NCBI GenBank assembly: GCA_013400975.1
Contig: WBMZ01009467.1
Span: 1-64,000 of the forward strand
Length of the DNA: 64,000 nucleotides
Origin: Atrichornis clamosus
Lineage: Eukaryota; Chordata; Aves; Passeriformes; Menuridae
Direction: 5' to 3'
Shown here: positions 23,291-36,007 of the stretch, one piece after another
Numbering within the stretch: position 1 is the stretch's first letter
Layout: every line of letters starts with the position of its first letter
Position numbers and translations under genes: made by a program
Notes under the pieces: generated by a model
Databases searched by the model: none
Told to the model about the DNA's origin: nothing
What the model saw: the letters and a program-made list of their open reading frames with translations, nothing else

Positions 23291-26200
23291 TACTTGTACA
23301 AAGCTGCTTTCTATCTCTAGCATTCAAATTAACTGCTTCAGTCAAGTAATTGTTTTTCTTCAGATTTTTGGAAAGAACAAACTAGAACTAAGGTGCTTAT
23401 ATCAGAAAATTATAAAAGGCAAGAAGAGAGAAATTGTAATACGAATACTATGGGTCCCTTGTCAAGGAAGGGTCCAAAAGAGGGCAGGATGGGGCTGCTG
23501 AATGCACAACCAACTCCCATCAGGGTGAATACCGAGCACTTGTCCCACAACTTCATCTTCAGTGGTGAGTCCTCCAGGCCCTTGTCCTAAAGTCTGTTTT
23601 TATTCCATTGAACTTTCCTCCCTCTCCTCTAGCTCCGTTTGGAAACCCCTCAGAGTGGTGCAGTGAGATCTAATGAGCATTATTAGCCAGGCCTCTGCTG
23701 CCTTGGTTCTTGGCCTGGTGTGTTAACACAGACTGAAATCAGAGCCTGTCCAAATCCACGTGCCACAGTGTGAATGGAACATCAGAAGGCAAACTGCCTA
23801 TCTACACTTTTTAATATAGTGGTCACCACTGGCAGAGAACCTCAGAGGTGCAGGAATAAGCTCTGCATCTGCCACAGGTAAATCAGGAAACAACCATGAA
23901 TTAAGACCCCAGTGCTCCCATCCTTGGGGAGCCTGGAGGAGCCAGTACTGCAGGTAGGAGAGGCACTGCTGTGAGTAGGCAGCTCCAGAGGCTGCTTTCC
24001 ACAGACTGCAGGCAGCACTAGGAACTGATTGCAGGTTGTGTTTTAAACAGTGTCATAGACATGACTTCATTTGAGAGATTGTGCTTGAGCAGTGCTTTTC
24101 CACAGGGTGTCCCACCCCAGTGAGGCAATCAGCTGGCCCAGCTTCAGCCTCAGACATTTATTTTGCAATTCACTCCCTCCAATAAAAACATAAGAATGAA
24201 TGTTTTATAAAGCTGGAAAAAAAGACTTTCTAGTACAGTGCAGAAATGTAATGCATCCCTCTCATCATGTTTACTTTAAGCAGCTATAAATGTCACTCTT
24301 CTTAATTTTGCCACATATGCACTTACTGCCTTTTCTTTCCATGTTTGTCTAAATGTTAAAGCAAATTTCAATCTCTAAATCTAAGTCTTTCTTATAGGTC
24401 TGTGACAGAGCTGGATAGAAGCACCTTCCAGACTCTTTACTTTCTGTGGTTTAGGGTGCAGTCCTGAGCTTTCTCCTCATTTGAGGCTTAAGTGTGAGCC
24501 ATTACTCAGCTAAAAATATCCAGATGGAATGTTGTCAGCAGAGTTCTTACCCAGCCTGGGACAACAGGTGAGCAGGGAGAAAGTAAGGTTGGTAAGACAG
24601 CAGCATCTCACTGGCTATTTAGCTGAAACACTTAGTGTAAAATCCCTCAGTCACTGCTTGAGCAGAGGCTCATGATCCCACAGCTCTTGGCCTGAGAAAT
24701 TCCTATTCAGGCCAGCACAGCACAGCCAGTGGTACCAATGCTAAGCCAATGGCACAGAAGCCCAGGCCTTCCTGGTGAGTCTGTTTGATAGTCTGTTTAT
24801 CAAATACCTGATACCTACCAGAGATCAGGTGAATGCAACATGATTAGTAACCTGCTACATCATCAGAGAAAGCTAATGAGAGCAAACAGTTTGAAAGATC
24901 TTATATAACAAACAAGTTGGGTCCAAAAATCTCAGCACAGATATAATAATCCTCTTATTTAAATACCTCCTTTTGGAGGGGGTGAAGGACTCTTTAACAC
25001 TTCAGTACTGGAAACTTCCACTGATGATGAAAGTTGGAAGATACTCAGTGTGCTGAAGGACTGAGGTAGCTGAGCCTCTACAGAACCACAGCAGGAGAGG
25101 TAACACAGATCTAACCACCAGCAGCCAGTGCAGAAGGCAGGAAAGAGAGTAAGCAACTCTCAGTGCAGAGCCTTTCCATACAGAGAACACGTATTTTACA
25201 TAAGCATGTAAGTCAACTCCTACTCCTTATGGAAACACCTGCTCAAGGTTCCTGCATGCACCTCAGTGCTTGGTCTTTAATTTAGCCCTAAGTAACAGTT
25301 GTTACTGGAGTTAATTAACATTCAGCTTCATCTTTGAGGCTTTTATGGACAGCACTGACCTAAGAACACAGGCTCCCATTTCCAAGAAATATGAGGTGTG
25401 GATTTTTTTTCCTTTTCCTTCTTTTTTTTTTTTTTTAATTGAAATACCATGTTCTTTCTAGGCAGAACATTTATGTACTATTCTGCATCCTGATTCTGAA
25501 AGAGATGTGTGTTCAATAAAGCATTTTGGGTTAACAACATTTAGTCCCTTCACAAAGGCACAATGTTTTGAAAGTATTTAATTGTTTTTACATGAATCAT
25601 GATTAAAAATCAATAAAACCCCAAGCATGACAGGACTGATTACAGAGAGCCAGAAGGGGATTCTCAGTTGTAGCCTATTTAGTTGCCAGGTTTAGGCAAA
25701 GGAGCCTTATTGCTGGTTTGTTCTGGTTTGCTTTCAGCCTGTAGCCTCTGAAACTCCTACCTGGTGCTGCCTTGGGGCATTCCCTGATCCAGTGCCACAG
25801 ACAGTAATGACAGGTGATTGACCAGTTTACAGATGGGGCATCTCATCCCTTACAACCACCACCTGTCTTCAAAGAATCCCTGACAAAGTCAAAATATTAA
25901 GCTTATGCCCCTTTTGTCAGATTATAACACAAACAGTGATTCATTGAAAAGCTGCAGTTTTCTGCAGCTCCTTTTTGCTGTTTTTTTCCTTTCAACTGTT
26001 TTAGCCTTCTTAACTTTCAATAGCAGATGATGCAGCAATTAGAAGGAATAGGTATAATTAACCACTAGCAAAATGTATTTTCTCTCCCTTCCGACTTGCA
26101 AACACTGAAGTGTTAAAAAGAGAAATAAAAAATCCTGTCATACTGATTTCTGAGGTGGGTGCCACACTTGTGCGTTACCTTGTCACTGTATCACATACTT

Positions 26201-28995
26201 TTGATACCAAGTAAGGGTTATTACCATAACCTGGAGATTTCCATCCAGTGCTGTAAGGAATGTTTTGTTCCTGCAGCTTTGATGATTTAGCTAGAGCTCT
26301 GGCCTGTTTTACTCTGCAGTTTATTCCTGATTCATCTTCTGAGCTTACAAAATACCAGATAAAAATAGATTATTGTTCTATCTAAATTCCCATAATCCTT
26401 GTGCTCATTAAAAATAAAGTCATGTAACTGCTCTTAGTCAGGATTGCACTAATTAGTACAACTGGCACTTCTGACCTTGTGATTTCTACCCTTAATACAC
26501 TCAGGTTGGCTGTGATGCGTGTATTACCATACCCAGCATATATAAAACCTCCTTACACAACAAAGTGATGGAGAAAGAAATGCAAACCAGAAAAATAAAG
26601 GTCAGGAGCCTTTTGCATAGTCCTATGGAGTTTCTCCACATCCTCATCCTTTGGTTTGACTGAATATTTTGTATTTATTTTCATATAACAAATTAAAGGG
26701 CCACAAATAACGTTTCATAAATACTTCAGGGAGACAGGGCAGTTCCCTGAAGAGCTCTTGACCGGTGACTCAGGTTCAGGTTAGCAGCATGTTGGTTTCT
26801 ATAACAGCTCCTAGGAGCTCAAAGATTTTGGGGAGATACCAGCAGAAAATTATTATACTTAACCTCATATGAGTGGTTAAAATCTATAGGCAGCAATATT
26901 TTTTTTTTTTGGTTGTTGTAGCTGCTAACATATTTATTGTTTGATTTATGTGTGTCACTGGAGTCAGGAAATCACTAATCCATTAGTAAATCTAATCCTC
27001 TCACCATCAAGCTGTATGGATAAGTATTTAAATAAATTATACTGATAGGACAATCAATTCTCTGACTGTTATAATAAAAAGCAGAAGGATCTTAACTATG
27101 CAGGTGATGGATCTACCACAATGAGGACAGACATTTAAATAGTTAGAGAAATACTCAATCACAGACTGACAGAGGTATATAAAAGCAGGAAAGGTAGAGG
27201 AAAAAAAGCTACACAAAATTTGCAGTTGAGTTGTTTTTTTTAAATCTCTCGTGACACAAGAAGGAAGGAAGAACTAAAGCAAACCCAGAACATTTACAAA
27301 GAATGAAGCTTTTTATGAAAGAAAGTGGACTTCTGACAGAGCTTCCAAGGGGCCTGCAGGACTCATTAACCTCCCCAAGCACAAAAATCATCAGGTCAAC
27401 AAAAAACCCCTCAGCCCCTGGCACTGAGGAGACAAAATAAAAGGAAAACAAAACAGAGTTATCAATTTCAGTGGGCCACGACATAAGGCAGCTTCTAATG
27501 GAAGGTTAGGAAGAAAATTCCTATATATAGCAAGGTTATTTGACACTTGCCCACTCCAGGGATCCTTGCAATTTTCCCTGAGGCACTCGTCTTGGCTATT
27601 CTGGGTGTGAGGATAATGGCTCAGACATAACTGGGGCCTGATTCTCTATGCAGCTCCAATCATCTCTGTTTACATAATAAAGGAAGACATTTTAGTACTT
27701 ACTACAAAGATGTAAATTATTAATCTGAAACATTATCATTGTATTTGTTGCTATTTCTTGCAGAATCACGGTTTGTAAGACTGGAGCAGAAAACAGAAAC
27801 ATGTTGAGAAGGTAAAAGCATAGAAAAGGAATTTGCCATCTAGCTACTAATAAAATGGTAAGCTTCATAGAGTTTTGGGCCAAAGTCCATCAATTATTTA
27901 ATATTATTACCTGCATAATGTAGGTCACAACCTCCCTCTGTAATTAGGCTAAACAGTACCTACTTCTGTTTCAGCTCTGTAATAAAATATTTAAGGCAAC
28001 AGTTCTGATTTCAAGACTTTGAGGGATGGAGATCTGAACAGATGCCCAAGCAGGGGCTTTCCCTCCCTTCCTCATCCTGAGCTCAGCTGTATTCTGCACT
28101 GAACTGCTGCGTCTTCAGTCTTTTTTCCCCAACTGGAATCCATGACTGACAGCACCTGCTGAGTACTTATACATAACACAGTGTTATTTTACTTAACCCT
28201 TGCATAAACTAAGCAGATCAAACTTTCTCCTTACACTTAGGTTTTTCCAGGTTACCTTTGTAGCTCTGCCTGGGGTCTTTTAGGGGTTGTGTTGGTACAG
28301 CTTCACTTTGTGTGTAAGGTTTATTCAATGACTAATGCTAAAAATCAGTCTTGATCTAGATCCTACTCTCAGCACAACAGAGAGACCTGGACAAGAGCCA
28401 CACAGTAGCAGGTACTGCAGACAACCTTTGGTGACTGTTCTCACATACACATTCTTCTGTCCACTAAGCAAATCCTTAGCTGCCTGCAGAACACACTGTT
28501 GTTCTCAGTGTTAGGGAACAGCTGTGGTGCAAACACAGAACATTAAAACACATCTTGTTAGGATTTCCATAGGGGAATGGCTGGAGGAAGAAAACCCATC
28601 AGCTACTATCTTACGTGACAGTGGAATCAATACTTAATACTGGAATAAACAGAAGGGAGAAAATTTGACAGAAATTAACCCAGCACTAACTAAGCAACAT
28701 TATTTCACCAAATATTACTGCAGGCTTGTGGGCAATTAACAGAGCTTAGTTTTAAGGCTCTACTAAGTATTAAATATTATTTATACCTATTTTTGTCCTC
28801 AGTTTTGGCTTAGAAACTTCCTGGAAAAGCAACCGCACCCTGGTTACAGGATACAAGGCTCGACTCTGAGGGCTCTTAAAATTGCTTGTCAAGCAAGGTC
28901 CCGTAAGGCACTGGCCACGGTGATGAGCAGAGCATTGCACATAAAATGTTCCACTTATTTTGCCAGCTGCAAGTGAGTATTTAGTCAGAGCAGCG
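23291..28995. other. Intergenic spacer
   Basis: Anonymous spacer with a T-rich low-complexity run at about 25408-25438 and another T run near 26902. I see no coding exon, RNA gene or repeat family. Confidence 0.5.
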
Positions 28996-28996
28996 G

Positions 28997-29027
<31 letters not shown>
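28996..29027. repeat. Poly(A) homopolymer, about 31 A
   Basis: An uninterrupted A run of about 31 bases is followed by A-rich sequence with CAAA-type interruptions to about 29052. It could be the tail of a retroposed sequence on the plus strand, but the upstream 200 bases match no gene or repeat that I know. It may simply be a homopolymer. Confidence 0.9.
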
Positions 29028-29028
<1 letters not shown>

Positions 29029-29052
29029 CAAAAATTCAAACCAAAACCAAAC

Positions 29053-31849
29053 CTCAAGCCACCAGTTCTGTTCTACAGATTTTAAGTTTGCAGGAAAATT
29101 ACCATCTTGTCCAGAGGAGGGAGTTTTCTTCCTTTTTCAGGATGTCTGACAACTTGTGCACTTCAAGGCAGAGGTGCAGGACAGCCCCTAATAGCTCCAG
29201 GTTTCTCCCCTTCAAATCGCTGCTGATGAGGAACACCAAGTGTGTCTGCCTAAGAGAAACACTGAGATAAGGGAACACAACAACAACAGGATCAAAAGAA
29301 TCTTCAGTGTTTCCAAAAGTGCAGAGTAGAAAACCCAAGAGCTTCACCCTGGGGGAAAGCACTGGCAGGCTGGGGGTTCCAGAGTGCTGCTGCATCCATC
29401 CTGTCCTCAGGAGAGGAGATGTGAGCAAACCAAAGGAAATGGGCTTGCTGATGGGAGCTGTGGATGACACAGAAGTTCAGCAGCAGCAGTGTTTAACACC
29501 GTAGCATCTGAATCTGAAATTCCACATTGTGTGATGGCATCTGCTGCTTCTGAGTGGATAAAAACCAAGTTAGATTGTGGGGCAAAGGCAAAAAAAGAAG
29601 GTCCAGGGTGAAGAAATCAACGAGTTAGAGAGCAATAGCTCTGAGCTAGGTGTGCACTTCCACCAAACGGAAGGAGCGGCCAGCCACCCCTCCCAGGTGA
29701 AGAAAACCTCACCAAGGGACTGGGCAACATTTATTTCAACTCAAAGCAAGCCAGGCCTAGCCTAGAAACAAGGAGTCTGTGGGGAAGGAAACACTGTGTT
29801 AGAAACCCTCCCATCTTGCCTAGCCATTTTGGGTCAATAGTCAGTATATGGTCTCACTAATGCTGCAGAGGGAAATCCTAGAACCCTCTGCTCCTACTTA
29901 ATGTATCTGCTCAAAGGGTCAAATCTGCCCTTTTATTTATATGTATTCATTTACAATAGAAAATCCGATGCAGCCCTCAGGTGCCAGAATCTCTCAACTC
30001 TTGTCAGTGCTTTCTAGGATAATTTGTCTTCCTGGGAGACATCTATTCCTTGTGGCTAGATGACCTTCCTTTCGCTCAGTATCAAACATACACTTCACTA
30101 CGTCATTTGTGCAACTTGTCCTCATTAATAACAAATTGGTAAATCAAAAACACTGTATTTTATTTCATATAATTTATGAAAATATTATACATAGTTGAAT
30201 AAATCTGCAGAATTGTATCAACCAAAAATGAGAAATTTCCTCTCCAAAAGTAATTTCATATAAATTGACTTTTCTCCTTCAGATCCTCAAGTGAGATTAT
30301 AAAAACATCAACTGTAGTTTGTCATACAATAATCAGCCACATTTGTCATCTCGAGTTTAGTCTTGCAGTTTAGCAAAACCAGTGTTGATTTTTCCCAAAG
30401 CTACACAGAACTGCCCTACTGAGGTTAGCTTATTATTTGCTCTTTCTATAGACCTAGAGTTTGATCTTATTGATCCCTTTCACAACATCCACTTTTTTGA
30501 ACTTCTCGTTTTAGGTACACGTAAAAATCTGCACATCACCATCCAGTGAGCTCCTTGCTACCGTTAATGCTCATAAATCCACTATCCGTTCTGACCAGCT
30601 GTTAATACTTGCCCAGTAACGTCATTTACAACAAACTCCATCATTTAAGCAAAAATATTAGCAGCCTTTATTCAGCTGCACCAGACCCTAGCACTACCTG
30701 CTCTGAAATTCCTGATGCATCACTTCTTCAATCCCACGGAGAAGTCTCAGTCAAACCAGCTGGCCAACCTGGTACAAAACCAGACTGACATGAGGAAGGA
30801 CAACAGACCCAAGAGACTTCTTCCTTATTCCACAAAGAACCTAAGGACATACGGGAAGTTGAAGTACTAACAGATTCTAGCTATATAAAGGTATGAACAG
30901 AAAGCCTTTTTTTTCCCCAGGAGATACCTTTTCTTTATGTTTGAGATGAAAGTCACTGCAGCACGTAACACATCTGACCACCTCAGGCGCCTGTTTTTGC
31001 CCACACTTTGGACTCACCTTGTGTTGTTAAGCCCCATTCCTCAGTTCTGCCCATTACTCTGACACATCTTTCAAAAGGAGCCTCCCCTTTACAATCAGCT
31101 AGAAAGTCATGTCCTCTCTCTGTGTGCCCCAGGGGCTAAGCACGCTACTTTATTTGAAGCCCATGGCAGCTCTCAGGGAGGCAAGGGATGAAGAAGGGGG
31201 AGAAAAACCTGGAATTGGAACCGAACAGCAGCAATTCCCACATGCCCTCAGCTCACCTGTAGCAAACCTTTTAGTATCTTTCACAGGGTGAATTCAGTAT
31301 CTTTCACAGGATGTTTTTTTTTTTTTGTTAAACTAAGACAAAATTATTCTTTATAAACCCGAGTAAGCACACTTGACATTCACATACCTTTTTTATTTGC
31401 TGTCTCAGCTGAAATTAGTGGTATTTTAAAATGAAGAGCATCCTTTCAGAAAAGCTGTGAGTTACCAAAACAGCAAAAATACAATAGAGTCCTGAGAGAT
31501 AAAAATTTATTTATCTGATCAGCATGTCATGATATGGTCACAACTCATACAGCTGACATTCTCATAGCCAAAAGAGGGATGTTTTTTTCATTTTAAAAAT
31601 ACATTTTTCTTTCCAGCAGGAAGGATTTATTTTAAAACAAACACTTCACACTAGGCAGGAATTAAAAACAATGGCTTTTTCAATATGACAACAGGGCTGG
31701 TAAGCACTGGATCCCCCACCAGTGTCTTAATACTCAGATTTCAAGTTCTCCCTCCCGCTCCCCGATTCCCCCCACCCCTCACAGAAAAACACCACACTGA
31801 AAAACAAGACAAAACCCAGAAGGGAACAAAGAGGTAGATGTCACTACAA
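29053..31849. other. Downstream flank of LPGAT1, with a short direct repeat
   Basis: Mostly anonymous sequence. A 15-base direct repeat, AGTATCTTTCACAGG, occurs at 31273-31287 and 31296-31310 (period 23). TTTATT (AATAAA on the minus strand) occurs at 29932-29937 and several times between 30.6 and 31.7 kb, so a distal LPGAT1 3' end in this stretch cannot be excluded. Opposed frames at 29.1-29.5 kb are overlapping and unassigned. Confidence 0.45.
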
Positions 31850-32390
31850 CCATGGCGCTGTTTTGGAAATTGTGCAGCATGTCTCACGATGCTCCAAGCA
31901 GTTCCCTTCTCCTCTGTCAGATGTTGCAGAATTGGGCACCAGCAGTCGCACAACAGGGGACGTGGAGCTAAGAGCGACGGCCGGCGAGGTGCCAGGGCCA
32001 CAGACTGAGCAGGGCTGTTCCACCCGGTGTTGCTCTGCCCAGCTGGAGTTGTTTAAAAACAGCTCACCCTTTACAACTGTACGTATCTCTAAATGACACC
32101 AGGCTTGCTGCCACCAAGGCCAGAGTCGTCCTTCTAGGAGGCAATGCAGGGTCAAGGGGGCTCAGGTTCTGCTCCTGGCACGCCCTCTGCTCTCAGGAAC
32201 TGTGAGAAGACTGACTGCTACAGTGACCGCAGAGAACTCGGCAGCCCAAGCACCAGCACAGCTTCCAGGGGGTGCCGGGGGGAGCGAGGGCTGCACAGGC
32301 TCCACTCCTCCCCTTGCCCCTTCTGGCACAGAAACGTTTGTCTCTGCGGCCTTCCTCATGAACGCTCTAACGAACGACGTTATCACAAAT
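31850..32390. other. CpG-enriched patch downstream of LPGAT1
   Basis: CpG and GC content rise here relative to the flanks, for example around 31960-31995 and 32225-32385. Overlapping frames exist on both strands with no recognisable product. It may be a small CpG island or enhancer, or GC-rich sequence without function. Confidence 0.35.
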
Positions 32391-32553
32391 TAACACCGCA
32401 GCTGTACAGTGAACCGAAGTGTTATTTCACTATTTGCCGTGTTTGTTTATGGTAAGCACAATAAAGGCTGTGCGTCTATAAGCACAATCAATACAACCAT
32501 CAAAGAAAACCTTCTCATCTATTAAGGATTAGAATCATATGAAATAATCTTGA

Positions 32554-32671
32554 AAAAAAAAAACCTCAACTCTATTTTTGCTATGCCAGAAGAAAAAAAA
32601 AAGGGGGGGGGGNNNNAAAAACCTCAACTCTATTTTTGCTACGCCAGAAGAAAAAAAAAGGGGGGGGGGGA
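32554..32671. repeat. Duplicated ~55-base segment flanking an assembly gap
   Basis: Bases 32613-32616 are N. Both sides carry nearly the same sequence: an A run, CCTCAACTCTATTTTTGCTA (T or C), GCCAGAAG, an A run and a G run. The copies differ by one C/T base (TATGCC versus TACGCC) and by homopolymer length. An A-run followed by a G-run is hard to sequence, so this is most likely one locus represented twice across a small gap rather than a true tandem repeat. Confidence 0.93.
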
Positions 32672-33735
32672 AAGAAACCTAATAATTAGAGTAATGCTGC
32701 TTCTTGTATCTGTCCACATTTCTGAAAAAAACATCTTGGCTGTTGGAAAGATTTTTTTAAAAAATCCAATTAAATAAAGTCAGCAGAATAATTCCAAACA
32801 TAACCAGCCCTTCACAAAACCACTGATAGTCACTCCTGGCTTCCACATCCATTTCATCATACAAAACAAAAATGCAGGTAGCAGAGAAGGGAAGGAGAAA
32901 ATTGGAGGTGAAAATAACTGATATAAAAAACCCCTGTTCATCATATGATACGAACCTCATGGTAATTTTAAGGAACTAACTCATTTTAATAGGACAGTGA
33001 ATAGTTCAGTGAATAATTACTTCATTATCCCATGATAAAAAAAAAAAACTTTATAATGCATAGAATCCTTTCAGTGACTTTTTCTGTATCACAGCCAAGC
33101 ACTCTACAGTTCTTGCAGAAAAAGTAGAGCTGCTCAGAAGCGTTTATAATGCATGCAGACATTTTAAACCAGAGTGTGGTTTCCATTTTGCTCTTCCGAT
33201 TGTTATTTTTAAAAGAAGTGTAAAAACTATCAAATATGCAATTTTGCAAAATAACCCTTTATTTCATATGGCTCCATTATTTCCAAACAATACAGAACCC
33301 CAGATGTATAATTATTTTGAGTGATTGTATCGGATCACCACAAAATCTCCAGCTGACTGTCAAGAGAATGCATCCAACCCTGGGCTCGTGATTTGGAAAT
33401 CCCAGTTTTAAGTACCTTTGGTCCCAATATTTATGTCAAGGCAAAGCGGAGCAGTTGAATCCTGTCACACACAGTGATCGGTATCTGTTATTATCTTGTA
33501 CAAACAGGTGAAAAAAGTTAACAGCACTTTATGGCAGTGTCAGACAAAAAAAAGTTACATCGTTTGCAAACCAAGTGAACAATGAACAGTACCACAGTGA
33601 TCGCTTTATTTTTACTGCAAGAAAATGCATCTTATTTATGACGCAGGGGTTGGAGGAGGGAGAGGGAGGCTTTTAATTTTCCAGGAAAGCAAGTTAAACT
33701 GAAATCTCGCTTTTCAACATCCTGTGAGAGCAACT

Positions 33736-33791
33736 TTAAGAAAGAAAAAGAAAAAAAAGAAAAGGAAAAAAAAAAAGAAAAAAAAAAAGAG
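33736..33791 (-). repeat. Polypyrimidine run within the likely 3' UTR
   Basis: On the plus strand this is A-rich with scattered G; on the LPGAT1 mRNA strand it would be an almost pure U-rich tract with C interruptions. It is simple sequence and, if transcribed, a plausible site for polypyrimidine-binding proteins. Confidence 0.8.
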
Positions 33792-35979
33792 ACACTATGG
33801 TTGCAAGACTCAACAGAACCACACGTGGAATCCAACAGAGACCGTGATGAAGGCGCACTCGCCCCAGGGCACTGAAAAAACACTGCTCAGTGTGGATGGG
33901 CAGGTGCTCTTCACATCATGGGATTCACAGAGCAGCAAAGCTAAACCATGAGGACTTACCTAACTTCAATCGTAACAACTTGTTTTTGAACAATTAAACG
34001 TAGAAACGTGGAGATGTTTTGTGTCTCTGCAACCCTGGCAGTGAACCATCTTTATCTGCAATGCACTCAAATTGCTCTGTTCTCACTTCTGTGTGCAACA
34101 GCTTTCAGTTAGCGTTTTTCCTGTGAATTTTTCATTTTTTATAATTTTAGACATTCTTCCACTATTTTTCCCCTAATATAAATTCAACATTATATTAATT
34201 TGTGATCAGCTGTATGGTTAACATCAATTTCTATCAAAACACATTTTGAACTCTCCAGAGGAGGAAACCCATGGATGAAGCAGCAAAATGCCCAGTACAT
34301 CCAAAACACCAGCCAACTGCCAGAAGTAGAACCGAACTGCAACTGACAGGAATTCATGTTTTACAAACTCGCCTGCTAAGCTCCAGACAGTCTGGACCAG
34401 CACGGTATTTTTAGCACAGAATTTCCTAGATATTGTATCCATTTTATGTTTTTCCCTTCATAGCCAAACTTCTTTTATCCAATTTATTCTCTCTCAGGAA
34501 GCAGCATCCAGGATCATGCTGGGAGGGTACTTTGGAGTTGCTTTACAACGTTTTCATTCCACTGTCACCTACAGCAACTCGGCCGTAAGGAGACACAATG
34601 TCAGGCGCTCTTCACATTTTCCAGTGCAGGCAGGAAAGAAGCCTAGGACCTAAGACTATTTACTCACCCTACTAAACAACAATCAGTGCTTGAAAACAGA
34701 TGTCTCGCAGTAGTAAGAACCACAGAGGAACAAAGTGAAAATGAACAGGACCAGATAAATCAAATGCTTGTCTGAAGCATTATTGCGCATTACTAATTTC
34801 TTTAGGCAGCACGTGAACACTCGCTAGTGACTGCAATTCACTGGGAGAAAAATAAAAATACTGCATTTGAAAAAACAAGATGCTCTTACATGGAGTTCAC
34901 GGGGTCTATAAAGAACAATCTCCTGATGTGAGTAACTGCTGTGCAATCTGCTTATATAAACTTCCCTTTTTATATCACTCCAGTCTGTCCTAGCTCAAAA
35001 TAAAATGAGCTGTACTATGGGCATCTCTGTGGTTCTGATCAAACTACCTGGGGGAGGACAGTAGCAAGTAGCTTGCCACCTGTGTTCTGCAGTTTTAAGA
35101 GTCATTCCCATGTGCAGCAGAAATAACCACTTACAGAGTAACGGTGCTGGGCTGCCCCAGCAGCCCCCTGTAAAATGGCAGATTAAATACATTCATTCCA
35201 TCAGCTGAACTTTAGCAAGAGCAACACGAAAACACAAATACTCCCCAGGTGAACTCCCTATCAGGGCATACCTACCTCTTTTTAATGGATTTTACGTTGC
35301 ACCAGAATACAGGTGCAAAGAGATGGTATTTAGAAACAGCATCTTCCCTACAACGTGACGCCATTGGCAACAACTGTCCTTTGCCTCCAGGCTGTAGTGG
35401 CTCTGTGGAAGTGAGGGGAAGGCAGTTCAGGGGAACATACGATGGTGTGCCATTTTGCATCCACCCCCACTGAGCTACCTTAGCTACACTGCTGCATTTG
35501 GGGGGCAGGGATGGCATATTTAACAAGGTATTTTTCCATAAAGCCAGGGAAACTGGCACTGCCTCGTGTTTTGGTATGCTCTTTGCTCCCTCCCAAAAGG
35601 GAACACTGGCTAGGTTTTGTATTCTGCACACCACCTACTGTGATTCATGTAGCAGCAGAGGGAGACAGAAGGGAAATCAATATTGCTTGCTCAGAGCCAA
35701 AACTACTGAGGGCTTACTTTGTTCTCAACAAAATTACTCTGTAAAAGGCAGTATGCCAACATCTGAAGTTCTGGCTACCCTGCTTGTATTTAGAGAGATT
35801 AGTTTTATTTTAAGAACAGTTCTCTCAAATCTGTGCATAATCACATAAACACAATGCCAACCAGACCTGCCAGAAGTAAGGCTGTACATCACAGAGATTC
35901 TTTCAAAAGGATCCTAAGCTGCACATCTGAAAGTGTCTTCTACTCCCACCTGCCCTTCAGTTCAACACACCCTTCTTCC

Positions 35980-36007
35980 AGTAAGATTTTAGCAGTAAGA
36001 TTTTAGT
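35980..36007. repeat. 14-base tandem repeat in the 3' UTR
   Basis: AGTAAGATTTTAGC at 35980-35993 is followed directly by AGTAAGATTTTAGT at 35994-36007, with a single mismatch. Confidence 0.9.

Noticed and set aside
32550..32777. 75-codon frame with a repeated peptide across the N gap
   Set aside because: The peptide repeat is produced by the duplicated gap flanks and includes undetermined residues.
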